Source: DASZZY01 sp036260395 (lineage in GTDB: Bacteria > Actinomycetota > UBA4738 > CALAEC01). Taken from it: 18,679 bases of DNA. How positions within the stretch are numbered: position 1 is the first letter of the stretch; each line of letters opens with the position of its first letter. The DNA is taken from contig DASZZY010000120.1 in assembly GCA_036260395.1 (NCBI GenBank), positions 1 through 18,679 on the forward strand, written 5' to 3'. Both the position numbers and the translations under genes were made by a program. Below, piece by piece: positions 1-6,051 of the stretch. A model generated the notes under the pieces. That model saw only the letters and a program-made list of their open reading frames with translations, did no database searches and was not told where the DNA came from.

Positions 1-2
1 GC

Positions 3-590
3 CACCGCTGGCACACCCCATGGCGCGGCCCGCCGGATACGCGGTCGCTGTCGGCGGGGCCGGACGGGACCCTCTACGCGAACGTGCACGTGGGAGGCAT
101 CCTCCGCTCCCAGGATGGGGAGTCGTGGACCCCCACCATCGACATCGACGCGGACGTGCATCAGGTGCTCGCCCATCCGGACCGCCCGGACACCGTCCTG
201 GCGGCGTGCGCCTGGGGGCTGGCGGTATCCCGCGACCGCGGCGCGACGTGGTCCATCGAGTACGACGGCCTGCACGGCCGCTACTGCCGCGCCGTGGCCG
301 TCGCCGGGGACGCGGTCCTGGTGAGCGCCTCCACGGGCCCGTTCACCGACCGGGCCGCCGTGTACCGGCGGGCCCTCGACGCCGACCGCCCGTTCGAGCG
401 CTGCTCGGACGGCCTCCCGGAGTGGTTCCCGGCGAACATCGACAGCCACTGCCTGGCCGCATCCGGCGACACCGTGGCGTTCGGGACCGGCGACGGGCGG
501 GTCTTCCGCTCCGACGACCGCGGCCGGATCTGGGAGGAGGCGGCCTCGGGCCTCCCGCCCGTTCGCGCCGTCGTCTTCGGCCCCCACTGA
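3..590 (+). CDS. BNR/Asp-box beta-propeller protein, 3' part (5'-truncated by window edge)
   Basis: The reading frame is open from the first bases of the window to the TGA at 588-590, so the 195 visible residues are the C-terminal part of a longer protein. Three Asp-box motifs (S-x-D-x-G-x-x-W) are visible: SQDGESW near residue 36, SRDRGATW near 76 and SDDRGRIW near 170. Each follows a short hydrophobic strand, as expected for blades of a beta-propeller of the sialidase/Ycf48/sortilin-like BNR class. The last blade ends the protein. No catalytic sialidase signature is visible, so this is more likely a propeller of unknown role than an active glycosidase. A GTG at 84 could be an internal start, but homologous sequence continues upstream of it. 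The next gene is convergent. Confidence 0.75.
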   Translation, partial: HRWHTPWRGPPDTRSLSAGPDGTLYANVHVGGILRSQDGESWTPTIDIDADVHQVLAHPDRPDTVLAACAWGLAVSRDRGATWSIEYDGLHGRYCRAVAVAGDAVLVSASTGPFTDRAAVYRRALDADRPFERCSDGLPEWFPANIDSHCLAASGDTVAFGTGDGRVFRSDDRGRIWEEAASGLPPVRAVVFGPH

Positions 591-601
591 ACCGGGGATC
601 G

Positions 602-615
602 AGGGACCGGTCCCT
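602..615. repeat. Perfect 14-bp palindrome between convergent genes
   Basis: AGGGACCGGTCCCT is its own reverse complement and lies in the 31-bp gap between the BNR gene stop and the stop of the minus-strand membrane gene. With no loop it is a poor hairpin. It contains GGGAC and GTCCC arms separated by only 2 bp. It could be a protein-binding site or part of a bidirectional terminator. Confidence 0.5.
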
Positions 616-621
616 GCGCGG

Positions 622-1035
622 CTAGGCCGTCTCGAACACCTGCCAAACCCCTGTGGCCACCGCGATGGCGCCGAACGAGGCCACGATCGGCAGGAGCTTC
701 GTCGGGCCGAAGAACCCCGTCATCAATGCCACCTCAGCGAGCGCGCCACCCACCGCCAGCCCGCGCCACCATCCGGTCGGCACCCAGACGCCCAGCACCG
801 CCAGGGCGGCCATCCCGGCGAGGACGGCGGCGGCCATGGCGATCCAGAAACCGACGATCGGCATGCTTCCGCCGTCGATCCGGCCTAGGAGCCCGGTGTC
901 ACCGACGCTCCACGGCCACGCGAACCGGAGGAGGCCGCCCAGCGCCCCCTGGTCCTTCTCTTCGAGCGGCACCAGGTATGAGGCCGCGAAGTGCGCCATC
1001 ACTCCGAGGCCACCAGCCAACACCCACTTCCCCAT
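622..1035 (-). CDS. Small four-TM membrane protein, unknown function
   Basis: This 137-residue protein has four predicted membrane segments (about residues 4-23, 59-83, 89-108 and 113-133). A loop between the first two contains EEKDQG and WPWSVGDTG. The ATG at 1035 was chosen because GGAGGTGA lies about 8 bases upstream; a longer frame to 1230 runs into low-complexity Arg/Pro-rich sequence that looks non-coding. I do not recognise the family. It lies 140 bp downstream of the flavodoxin gene on the same strand, with a hairpin at 1095-1115 between them, so it may be transcribed separately. Confidence 0.75.
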   Translation of the reverse strand: MGKWVLAGGLGVMAHFAASYLVPLEEKDQGALGGLLRFAWPWSVGDTGLLGRIDGGSMPIVGFWIAMAAAVLAGMAALAVLGVWVPTGWWRGLAVGGALAEVALMTGFFGPTKLLPIVASFGAIAVATGVWQVFETA

Positions 1036-1094
1036 CTCCCTCTCACCTCCGGTGCCGATCCTGACGGCCCGATGCGGCGGCGGGAGGGGCCCTC

Positions 1095-1115
1095 CGGCCC
1101 GGTGATCCCGGGCCG
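1095..1115 (-). terminator. GC-rich hairpin after the flavodoxin gene
   Basis: CGGCCCGG and CCGGGCCG form a perfect 8-bp stem around the 5-base loop TGATC. The hairpin sits 60 bp past the flavodoxin stop (1176, minus strand) and before the next gene start at 1035. There is no T-run, which is common for terminators in high-GC actinomycetes. It could attenuate read-through into the four-TM gene. Confidence 0.45.
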
Positions 1116-1175
1116 AGCGGCGGTCCGGTACGTCCGCGCCGGTCGAGGCTCTGGCAGCGTCGGTCCGGGCCGGGG

Positions 1176-1664
1176 CTACCCGCGGAGCGCGGCGGCGATC
1201 TCTGACGCCCAGCCGCGGACCGCGTTCCAATCGCGGAAGTCACCCTCCGGCGCTCGCAAGGCCATCACGATGGCCTTCTCGGGGAAGCTCAGGTGCTTCT
1301 TGACGAGCTTCCCCGGGAACACGCGATGGTCCCGCGCCTTCGTCGCTTCGATGAGGTCCGCGGCGTCGACGGGGTCCTCCTCGGGCTTGGGCGGGTCACC
1401 GATCGGGCCACTGGAAAAGAGCCACACCGGGCGCTCGAGGAGCGCGCGTCCCGCTCGCTCCACGAACTCCTTGGCCTCCCGCTGCCACCGCCCGGCGTAG
1501 ACCGCGCTCCCGAGGACCACCGCGTCGTACTCCTCCAGGGACGTAACGGTCTCGGGAGAGGCCACGGTGGCCTCGATCCCGCGCTCGTCGAGCGCCCGCC
1601 CGATGGCCTCGGCGATCTCCGTCGTCGACCCGTACTTGCTCGCCGCTGCGACGAGCACCCTCAT
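1176..1664 (-). CDS. Flavodoxin-domain protein (HemG/Flavodoxin_5-like)
   Basis: This 162-residue single-domain flavodoxin begins MRVLVAAASKYGSTTEIAEA. The phosphate-binding loop ASKYGSTTE (residues 8-16) holds the FMN phosphate. SAVYAGRW (53-60) and SSGPIGDP (84-91) match the two isoalloxazine-contacting loops. The length and the C-terminal DWNAVRGWASEIAAAL fit the HemG/menaquinone-dependent protoporphyrinogen oxidase-like branch rather than small electron-carrier flavodoxins. The ATG at 1664 has AAGGGAGG upstream; the frame further upstream lacks homology. It starts 37 bp after the CBS-BON gene and is probably the third gene of that operon, which puts a flavin redox protein under the same control as the CBS proteins. 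The true electron partner is unknown. Confidence 0.85.
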   Translation of the reverse strand: MRVLVAAASKYGSTTEIAEAIGRALDERGIEATVASPETVTSLEEYDAVVLGSAVYAGRWQREAKEFVERAGRALLERPVWLFSSGPIGDPPKPEEDPVDAADLIEATKARDHRVFPGKLVKKHLSFPEKAIVMALRAPEGDFRDWNAVRGWASEIAAALRG

Positions 1665-1701
1665 GAGGCCCTCCCTTCGATCGCTCCTGCCTGAGTCTGC
1701 C

Positions 1702-2331
1702 TCACGACCGTCGGGCGTGGTGACCTGCGGCGGCATGGTCCACTCGCAAGACCTCGAGGCGATCGATGACATCGACTACGCCGTCCACGGCCCGGACCAG
1801 CCGGACGACGAGGCTCCGGAGGCGCTCGTCCCCCACCCGTCCATCGAGGCGGACGATCCCGGCGTCGACCGACACGCCCACGGTCCTGGGGGTGATGCCC
1901 AGCGCCGGGTGGAGCAGCTCCCCCTCCGCCTCGGCGGCGATCTCCGCGTCGGTCCGGAGGTACGGGCGCAGAAGGTCTGCCCGGGTCACGATCCCCACGA
2001 GGCGGCCATGCCGGAGGACCGGCGCCCGCTTGATCCGATGACGTTGCAGCACGCGTGCGGCCTCCGTGACGGTGTCGTCCTCCGTCAACGTCACCACTGG
2101 ACTGGTCATGACGTCGGCGGCCACCGCGGCGGACGCTCTGGGACGCCCCTCGCGCACGGGGAGGAGGTCCGACTCCGACACCACGCCCACCACGCGCCGG
2201 TCCTCGTCGAGCACCGGCGCTCCGCTGATCCGGTTCCGCAGGAAGAGCCCCGCCACCACCTTCACCGGCGTGCGCGGATGGATGGAAGACACGGCCACCG
2301 TCATCACGTCCCGGACCTGCATGGCACTCAT
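1702..2331 (-). CDS. Tandem CBS plus C-terminal BON domain protein
   Basis: The 209 residues contain two CBS motifs and a BON domain. CBS1 (about 6-58) starts VRDVMTVAVSSIHP and ends VVGVVSESDLL. CBS2 (about 73-123) starts DVMTSPVVTL and ends LVGIVTRADLL. BON (about 127-195) shows VDAGIVRLDGRV and VRAVDGVVDVIDRL. CBS pairs (Bateman modules) typically bind adenine nucleotides as energy sensors; BON domains are linked to membrane or phospholipid association, though no signal peptide or membrane segment is present here. The ATG at 2331 overlaps the TGA of the upstream CBS gene as ATGA, so translation is probably coupled. A second ATG lies three codons in. CBS-BON proteins are common in hypoxia and stress clusters. 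Confidence 0.9.
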   Translation of the reverse strand: MSAMQVRDVMTVAVSSIHPRTPVKVVAGLFLRNRISGAPVLDEDRRVVGVVSESDLLPVREGRPRASAAVAADVMTSPVVTLTEDDTVTEAARVLQRHRIKRAPVLRHGRLVGIVTRADLLRPYLRTDAEIAAEAEGELLHPALGITPRTVGVSVDAGIVRLDGRVGDERLRSLVVRLVRAVDGVVDVIDRLEVLRVDHAAAGHHARRS

Positions 2332-2735
2332 CGTCCGGTCCCCGTGGCGATCCCCGCCTTCAGGAAGTCCCAGGCCTCCATGGCGAGGAGGTCCCGTGCG
2401 GAAACCATGCCCATCACGCGTCCCGCCTCGACCACGGGGAGATGCCGCGCTCCGACCACGAGCATGAGCCAGGCGGCGCGCGCCGCGTCCCAACCCAGCC
2501 CGACGGTCACCGGTTGGGGCGTCATGAGCTCACGGACCGTCGCTCGGCTACAGTCCCGCCCCGCGGCCACGGCCCGGGCGACGTCGCTTTCCGTGATGAT
2601 GCCCACCAGCCGCTCGCGGTCGAACACCGCCAGCGATCCGATCTCGTGGAAGGCCATCCGGCTCGCCGCCACGGTGAGGTCCTCGCCGCCGCGGGCCGTC
2701 ACGACCTGGGGGCGATAGAGCTCGCTCACCTTCAT
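2328..2735 (-). CDS. Two-CBS-domain protein, first gene of the CBS operon
   Basis: This 135-residue protein is essentially one Bateman module. CBS1 (about 8-62) includes GSLAVFDRERLVGIITESDV; CBS2 (about 70-124) runs from VRELMTPQPVTV to GRVMGMVSARDLL. The module is expected to bind AMP/ATP-type ligands and act as a cytosolic sensor or regulatory subunit, but the ligand cannot be read from sequence. The ATG at 2735 has a strong AGGAGG upstream. It is divergent from the sensor kinase across 159 bp and heads the CBS > CBS-BON > flavodoxin operon. A -10-like TACGGT lies at 2758-2763 and a DevR-like box at 2787-2800. Confidence 0.9.
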   Translation of the reverse strand: MKVSELYRPQVVTARGGEDLTVAASRMAFHEIGSLAVFDRERLVGIITESDVARAVAAGRDCSRATVRELMTPQPVTVGLGWDAARAAWLMLVVGARHLPVVEAGRVMGMVSARDLLAMEAWDFLKAGIATGTGR

Positions 2736-2757
2736 GAGACCTCCTCTCGTCGGCACG

Positions 2758-2763
2758 ACCGTA
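2758..2763 (-). promoter_or_regulatory. Candidate -10 element of the CBS operon
   Basis: TACGGT on the minus strand matches the actinobacterial TAnnnT pattern. It places a start site near 2751 and a leader of about 16 bases carrying the AGGAGG of the CBS gene. The expected -35 region (TGAGCG with 17-bp spacing) is weak, which suits an activator-dependent promoter. Confidence 0.45.
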
Positions 2764-2786
2764 GCGGCGCGCCCGGCGCGCGCTCA

Positions 2787-2800
2787 GGCCCGAAGGTCCC
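2787..2800. promoter_or_regulatory. Candidate DevR/DosR-like box upstream of the CBS operon
   Basis: On the plus strand the site is GGCCC-GAAG-GTCCC, matching 8 of the 10 arm positions of the DosR pattern GGGAC-N4-GTCCC. Its centre (2793.5) is about 42.5 bp upstream of the start site predicted from the -10 at 2758-2763, a usual activator position. The decamer CGAAGGTCCC recurs upstream of doxX. The site is imperfect and binding is untested. Confidence 0.4.
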
Positions 2801-2865
2801 CCATCCGGTGGGTCGACCGGCCGGCCCCCGAGAGCAGGACGGGGCGGCAGCGGCGGGCGCGGCCG

Positions 2866-2886
2866 GTCCCAGCGAGGGACTACCCT
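2866..2886 (+). promoter_or_regulatory. Candidate kinase promoter: palindrome plus -10
   Basis: GTCCC-AGCGA-GGGAC (2866-2880) is a perfect 5-bp inverted repeat abutting the -10-like TACCCT (2881-2886). Eight bases then separate it from the GTG at 2895, implying a leaderless kinase transcript. The inverted repeat has GTCCC first, opposite to a DosR site, so it is more likely a different operator or chance. Confidence 0.35.
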
Positions 2887-2894
2887 GCAGCCTC

Positions 2895-4016
2895 GTGACC
2901 GAGAAGGCTTCCCGACGTAGGGGAGACGCGCTCGTCCAGGCCGGCCTCGCGATGGCTTCCGAGCTCTCGCTGCCCGCCCTCCTCCAGAAGATCGTGGCGC
3001 TGGCGTGCACCGTGGCGGACGCCCGGTACGGGGCGCTCGGCGTCCTGGGGAGCGAGGGGAAGATCCAAGACTTCATCACGCACGGGATCACCCAGGCCGA
3101 GCGCGATGCCATCGGGCGCCTGCCCGTCGGCCGAGGCATCCTCGGGGTCCTCATCAACGAGGCCCATCCCCTCCGGCTCCGTCGCATCTCCGACGACCCC
3201 CGATCGGTCGGCTTCCCCGCGAACCACCCGCCGATGACGTCCTTCCTGGGCGTCCCCGTGCGCGTCCGCGACCGGGTGTACGGCAACCTCTACCTGACAG
3301 AGAAGCGGGGCGCGGAGCAGTTCACCGAGGACGACGAGTGGGCGGTCATCACGCTCGCCGCCCACGCCGGGGTGGCCATCGAGAACGCCCGGCTGCACCA
3401 GCAGGTCCAGCGCCTCGCGGTCCTGGAGGACCGCGAACGCATCGCCAAGGAGCTCCACGACGGGGTCGTCCAGTCGCTGTTCGCGGTCGGCATGGCGCTC
3501 CAGGCCGCGGAGATGGCCTCCGACGACGAGGCGGTCCGCGGGCGGCTGGCCTCGGCCGTCGAGGAGATCGACGCCGTGATCAGGGACCTCCGCGGCTACA
3601 TCTTCGGGTTGCGACCCGGCCTGCTGGCCGACCGGGAGCTCGACCGGGCAGTGCGCGAGGCCGTCGAGGGCCTGGCCCAGGGTTCGGGTGTGGAGCTGGC
3701 CGTGGAGATCGACCCCCAGGTCGCCGCCCGGCTCAGCACGCGCGCGGGGGATGTGGTCCAGGTGGCGAGAGAGGCCACCTCCAACGCCGTCCGCCACGCG
3801 GAAGCTCGGCGCGTCCGGGTGCGCCTGCTGCCCGCACAGGGCGGCGCCGTGCTCGAGGTCACCGACGACGGCGCGGGGTTCGACCCGCGCGCCGTGACGG
3901 GGACCGGCCAGGGGCTCATCAACCTCGAGTCGCGAGCCAGCGCGCTCGGCGGCCGCCTGGAGATCGACTCGGCGCCCGGCCACGGGACACGGGTGCGCAT
4001 CGATATCCCGCTCTAG
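2895..4016 (+). CDS. DosS/DosT-like GAF sensor histidine kinase with a single GAF domain
   Basis: The 373-residue protein has a GAF domain (about 25-167), a HisKA_3 dimerisation helix with phospho-acceptor His188 in KELHDGVVQSLFAVG, and a HATPase_c domain with N-box EATSNAVRHA (293-302), DDGAGFD (324-330) and GQGLINLESRASALGG. The GAF sequence FPANHPPMTSFLGVPVR then GNLYLTEK closely matches mycobacterial DosS/DosT. His111 aligns with the DosS proximal heme ligand His149, Tyr133 with Tyr171 (both 22 residues apart), and Gly49 in RYGALGV falls where DosS has Glu87 and DosT Gly85. I infer a heme-based O2/NO/CO sensor in the cytosol. Mycobacterial kinases are about 580 residues with two GAFs; this one has one. 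The GTG at 2895 has no clear Shine-Dalgarno; ATG 2952 is an alternative. The partner regulator starts 18 bp downstream. Confidence 0.88.
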   Translation: MTEKASRRRGDALVQAGLAMASELSLPALLQKIVALACTVADARYGALGVLGSEGKIQDFITHGITQAERDAIGRLPVGRGILGVLINEAHPLRLRRISDDPRSVGFPANHPPMTSFLGVPVRVRDRVYGNLYLTEKRGAEQFTEDDEWAVITLAAHAGVAIENARLHQQVQRLAVLEDRERIAKELHDGVVQSLFAVGMALQAAEMASDDEAVRGRLASAVEEIDAVIRDLRGYIFGLRPGLLADRELDRAVREAVEGLAQGSGVELAVEIDPQVAARLSTRAGDVVQVAREATSNAVRHAEARRVRVRLLPAQGGAVLEVTDDGAGFDPRAVTGTGQGLINLESRASALGGRLEIDSAPGHGTRVRIDIPL

Positions 4017-4034
4017 GAGTGGGAGGATGGGCCG

Positions 4035-4694
4035 GTGACCGGACAGCCGATCCGGGTGATGCTCGTGGATGACCACGAGGTGGTGCGCCAGGGCCTCCGC
4101 GGCATGCTCGAGGCCGCCGGCGGGATGGTCGTTGCCGGGGAGGCCGCGGGCGTCGCCGAGTCGGTCGAGGTAGCGCAGAGCGTCCGCCCGGATGTGGTGA
4201 TCATGGACGTGCGCCTGGTGGACGGCAGCGGGATCGAAGCCTGTCGCGAGATCCGCGCGCTCCGGCCTGACACCAAGGTCGTCATGCTGACCTCCTTCGC
4301 CGACGACGAGGCCCTGTTCGCCTCGATCATGGCCGGGGCCTCCGGCTACGTCCTGAAACAGGTCCGCGGCGGCGACCTCGTCCGGGCCATCCGGACCGTG
4401 GCCGAGGGGCGATCGCTCCTCGACCCGGCCGTCACGGGGCCGGTCCTGGACCGGCTGCGCAAGGGCAAGCACCTACTGAAGGACGAGAAGCTCGCCCGGC
4501 TGTCGCCCCAGGAGGAGCGGATCCTCACCCTGGTGGCGGACGGCAAGACAAACCGGGAGATCGGCGAGGAGCTGCACCTGGCCGAGAAGACCGTCAAGAA
4601 CTACGTCTCCAGCATCTTGTCCAAGCTCGAGGTCGCGCGCAGGGCCGAGGCCGCCGCCTACCTGGCCCGCCACACCGGCACCCCCGGCGAATAG
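4035..4694 (+). CDS. devR: DevR/DosR-like NarL-family response regulator
   Basis: This 219-residue regulator has a receiver domain (about 6-122) with acidic pocket Asp12/Asp13, phospho-acceptor Asp58 in VVIMDVR, Thr86 and Lys108. A linker leads to a LuxR-type helix-turn-helix (about 152-214). The recognition helix reads LAEKTVKNYVSSILSKL, nearly that of M. tuberculosis DosR; Lys185, Lys188 and Asn189 correspond to the DosR base-contacting Lys179, Lys182 and Asn183. It should therefore recognise GGGAC-type half-sites after phosphorylation by the kinase encoded just upstream. The GTG at 4035 has GGAGG eight bases upstream. Kinase and regulator form one operon and probably activate the divergent CBS operon and perhaps doxX. 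The symbol is by similarity; orthology would need a tree. Confidence 0.9.
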   Translation: MTGQPIRVMLVDDHEVVRQGLRGMLEAAGGMVVAGEAAGVAESVEVAQSVRPDVVIMDVRLVDGSGIEACREIRALRPDTKVVMLTSFADDEALFASIMAGASGYVLKQVRGGDLVRAIRTVAEGRSLLDPAVTGPVLDRLRKGKHLLKDEKLARLSPQEERILTLVADGKTNREIGEELHLAEKTVKNYVSSILSKLEVARRAEAAAYLARHTGTPGE

Positions 4695-4699
4695 CCGGT

Positions 4700-4713
4700 C
4701 CCCGCAGCCGGGG
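4700..4713 (+). other. Small hairpin just after the response regulator
   Basis: CCCCG-CAGC-CGGGG forms a 5-bp stem starting 6 bp past the regulator stop and overlapping the left arm of the candidate DevR-like box. It may be a weak terminator separating the two-component genes from doxX. Confidence 0.3.
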
Positions 4714-4723
4714 CGAAGGTCCC
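4710..4723. promoter_or_regulatory. Candidate DevR/DosR-like box upstream of doxX
   Basis: GGGGC-GAAG-GTCCC matches 9 of 10 arm positions of GGGAC-N4-GTCCC and shares the same GAAG centre as the site before the CBS operon. It lies in the 111-bp gap between the regulator stop and the doxX start at 4806. A weak -10-like GATGAT at 4770-4775 would place the box about 65 bp upstream of transcription. Confidence 0.38.
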
Positions 4724-4805
4724 GGCCATGTCGGGCCACCCGGCCCATGGCGCCTCCATGCCCGCCGGCGATGATCGGGGCGACACGAACAAGGAGGTGC
4801 GAGAG

Positions 4806-5411
4806 ATGGCCACGACCTACGTGGAGAGGAGGGAGAAGCCCGCCGTCGCCGTTCCGGGGATCGAGGCGATCGAGCGGCCGCGGGGCGAGCGGCCCGTGAT
4901 GGGTGCTCGGATCTGGGGCGGCCTCCGCCTGGCGCTGGGCTGGGTGTTCCTGTGGGCCTTCGCGGACAAGCTCCTCGGACTCGGGTTCGCCACCGGGCGG
5001 GCCGAGGACGGGACGATCCAACTCTTCGGCCCGGACGCCTGGATCAACGGTGGATCGCCGACCGCCGGGTTCCTGGAGTTCGCCACAAAGGGCCCGTTCG
5101 CCGCGTTCTTCCAGGGACTGGCGGGCGCCGCGTGGGTCGACTGGGTCTTCATGCTGTCGCTGCTGGCGATCGGGGTGGCCCTGATCCTGGGCGTCGCCAC
5201 CCGGCTGGCCGCCATCGGCGGGGTCATCTGGATGGGGCTCATGTACGCGGCGTCGGCGATCTGGCCCGAGAACAACCCGTTCGTCGACGACCACGTCGTC
5301 TACGCCATCGTCCTGGGCGGCATCGCGTACGTCGGGGCGGGGCGGTACCTCGGCCTGGGGCGGTGGTGGGAGCAGACCGCGCTCGTCAAGCGGTTCCCTG
5401 TCCTCAAGTAG
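4806..5411 (+). CDS. DoxX/DoxD-family membrane protein
   Basis: This 201-residue protein has an N-terminal cytosolic stretch of about 35 residues and four membrane segments (about 36-58, 112-130, 134-153 and 162-180). The extracytoplasmic region between the first two contains FGPDAWINGGSPTAGFLEF and TKGPF, typical of actinobacterial DoxX/DoxD-like proteins. DoxD is the large subunit of thiosulfate:quinone oxidoreductase in Acidianus; most bacterial DoxX members are uncharacterised and some act in redox stress, so a quinone-linked role is only a possibility. The ATG at 4806 has AAGGAGGTG nine bases upstream; an in-frame ATG at 4728 has no such site. It follows the regulator on the same strand and is closed by a strong hairpin at 5433-5462. 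Confidence 0.85.
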   Translation: MATTYVERREKPAVAVPGIEAIERPRGERPVMGARIWGGLRLALGWVFLWAFADKLLGLGFATGRAEDGTIQLFGPDAWINGGSPTAGFLEFATKGPFAAFFQGLAGAAWVDWVFMLSLLAIGVALILGVATRLAAIGGVIWMGLMYAASAIWPENNPFVDDHVVYAIVLGGIAYVGAGRYLGLGRWWEQTALVKRFPVLK

Positions 5412-5432
5412 CCGACGCGACGCGCCCACCGA

Positions 5433-5462
5433 TGGGGCGGGGCCGCCACGGGCCCCGCCCCA
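5433..5462 (+). terminator. Strong 12-bp-stem hairpin after doxX
   Basis: TGGGGCGGGGCC and GGCCCCGCCCCA form a perfect 12-bp stem around the 6-base loop GCCACG, starting 21 bp past the doxX stop. No T-tract follows. The stem length and position make it the best terminator candidate in the window, probably ending the kinase-regulator-doxX unit. Confidence 0.75.
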
Positions 5463-5537
5463 CATGGTTCTCCACCGAGTGCAGCGCCCGGCGCCGAACC
5501 CCCACGCAGCGGATGAACGGCTTGCCTGGGGAGCGCC

Positions 5538-5882
5538 GTGCTGCGACGATCGACGCAGGTGACGCCCGAGGTGATTCCCCACACCGGAGAGCGACGGCGG
5601 GTCCGGCTCATCGGGATTTCAGCCCTGCTGCTCGGCGTCCTGCTGCTCTCATCGTGCGCGGCGGGCCCCAACACCGCCGCCGCCACGGGGGAGGATCCGG
5701 CCGGGTTCTGGCTCGGGCTGTGGCACGGCATCATCATCCCGGTCACGTTCGTCATCTCCTTGTTCACCGACACCGTGAGCATCTACGAGGTGAACAACAA
5801 CGGGAACTGGTACGACTTTGGTTTCTTCCTGGGGATCATGATCGCCCTCGGCGGAGCCGGCTCGCAGGCCAAGCGCCGCTGA
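5538..5882 (+). CDS. Small putative lipoprotein with conserved NNNGNWYDFGFFLG tail
   Basis: This 114-residue protein has a basic n-region (RRRVR, 20-24), a hydrophobic core (about 25-37) and LLSSC with Cys40, a good lipobox for signal peptidase II. The mature part has a membrane-like stretch (about 56-76, GFWLGLWHGIIIPVTFVISL) followed by VSIYEVNNNGNWYDFGFFLG and a final hydrophobic stretch. The NNNGNWYDFGFFLG segment looks like that of a conserved small-protein family of unknown function. The GTG at 5538 has GGGGAG five bases upstream; GTG codons at 5559 and 5571 are alternatives that keep the lipobox. It stands alone downstream of the doxX terminator, and its role is unknown. Confidence 0.75.
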   Translation: MLRRSTQVTPEVIPHTGERRRVRLIGISALLLGVLLLSSCAAGPNTAAATGEDPAGFWLGLWHGIIIPVTFVISLFTDTVSIYEVNNNGNWYDFGFFLGIMIALGGAGSQAKRR

Positions 5883-6001
5883 CGGCGGCCGCCGCCGAGC
5901 TCCCGTCGGCGCACCTCCTCGAGCTTGGGCCGGTCCGCGCACCACATCCTCGAGCGCTCCGGGTCTGCGATCCACGCAGGGGACCCCGTAGAGACCAAGG
6001 G

Positions 6002-6016
6002 CCCCCACGATGGGGG
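6002..6016. other. Hairpin in the gap before the six-TM gene
   Basis: CCCCCA-CGA-TGGGGG forms a 6-bp stem with a 3-base loop, within the 218-bp gap 5883-6100. It is directly followed by the 8-bp palindrome GGACGTCC (6015-6022). It may terminate the lipoprotein transcript or be part of a regulatory region. I see no gene in this gap. Confidence 0.35.
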
Positions 6017-6029
6017 ACGTCCAGCCCTG

Positions 6030-6043
6030 AGGACCGGCGTCCC
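6030..6043. promoter_or_regulatory. Candidate DevR/DosR-like box upstream of the six-TM gene
   Basis: AGGAC-CGGC-GTCCC matches 9 of 10 arm positions of GGGAC-N4-GTCCC and is followed by GA as in the DosR consensus. A -10-like TACCGT lies at 6052-6057, so the box would overlap the -35 region, closer to the start site than typical DosR activator sites. It could therefore be fortuitous. Confidence 0.3.
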
Positions 6044-6051
6044 GACCGACC

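Noticed and set aside
2866..2880. GTCCC-AGCGA-GGGAC as a DevR box for autoregulation
   Set aside because: The arms are in the opposite order to GGGAC-N4-GTCCC and 5 bp apart, so it does not match a DosR-type dimer site; kept only as a possible other operator.
2442..2894. Long upstream extension of the kinase reading frame (start at 2442)
   Set aside because: It runs antisense through the CBS gene and the divergent promoter region, with no recognisable domain. The GAF domain begins shortly after GTG 2895.
2880..4472. 530-residue ORF antisense to the kinase and regulator
   Set aside because: Its composition (His, Asp, Gly, Arg-rich, no domain) is the usual third-position shadow of GC-rich genes, and both genes on the plus strand have full catalytic motifs.
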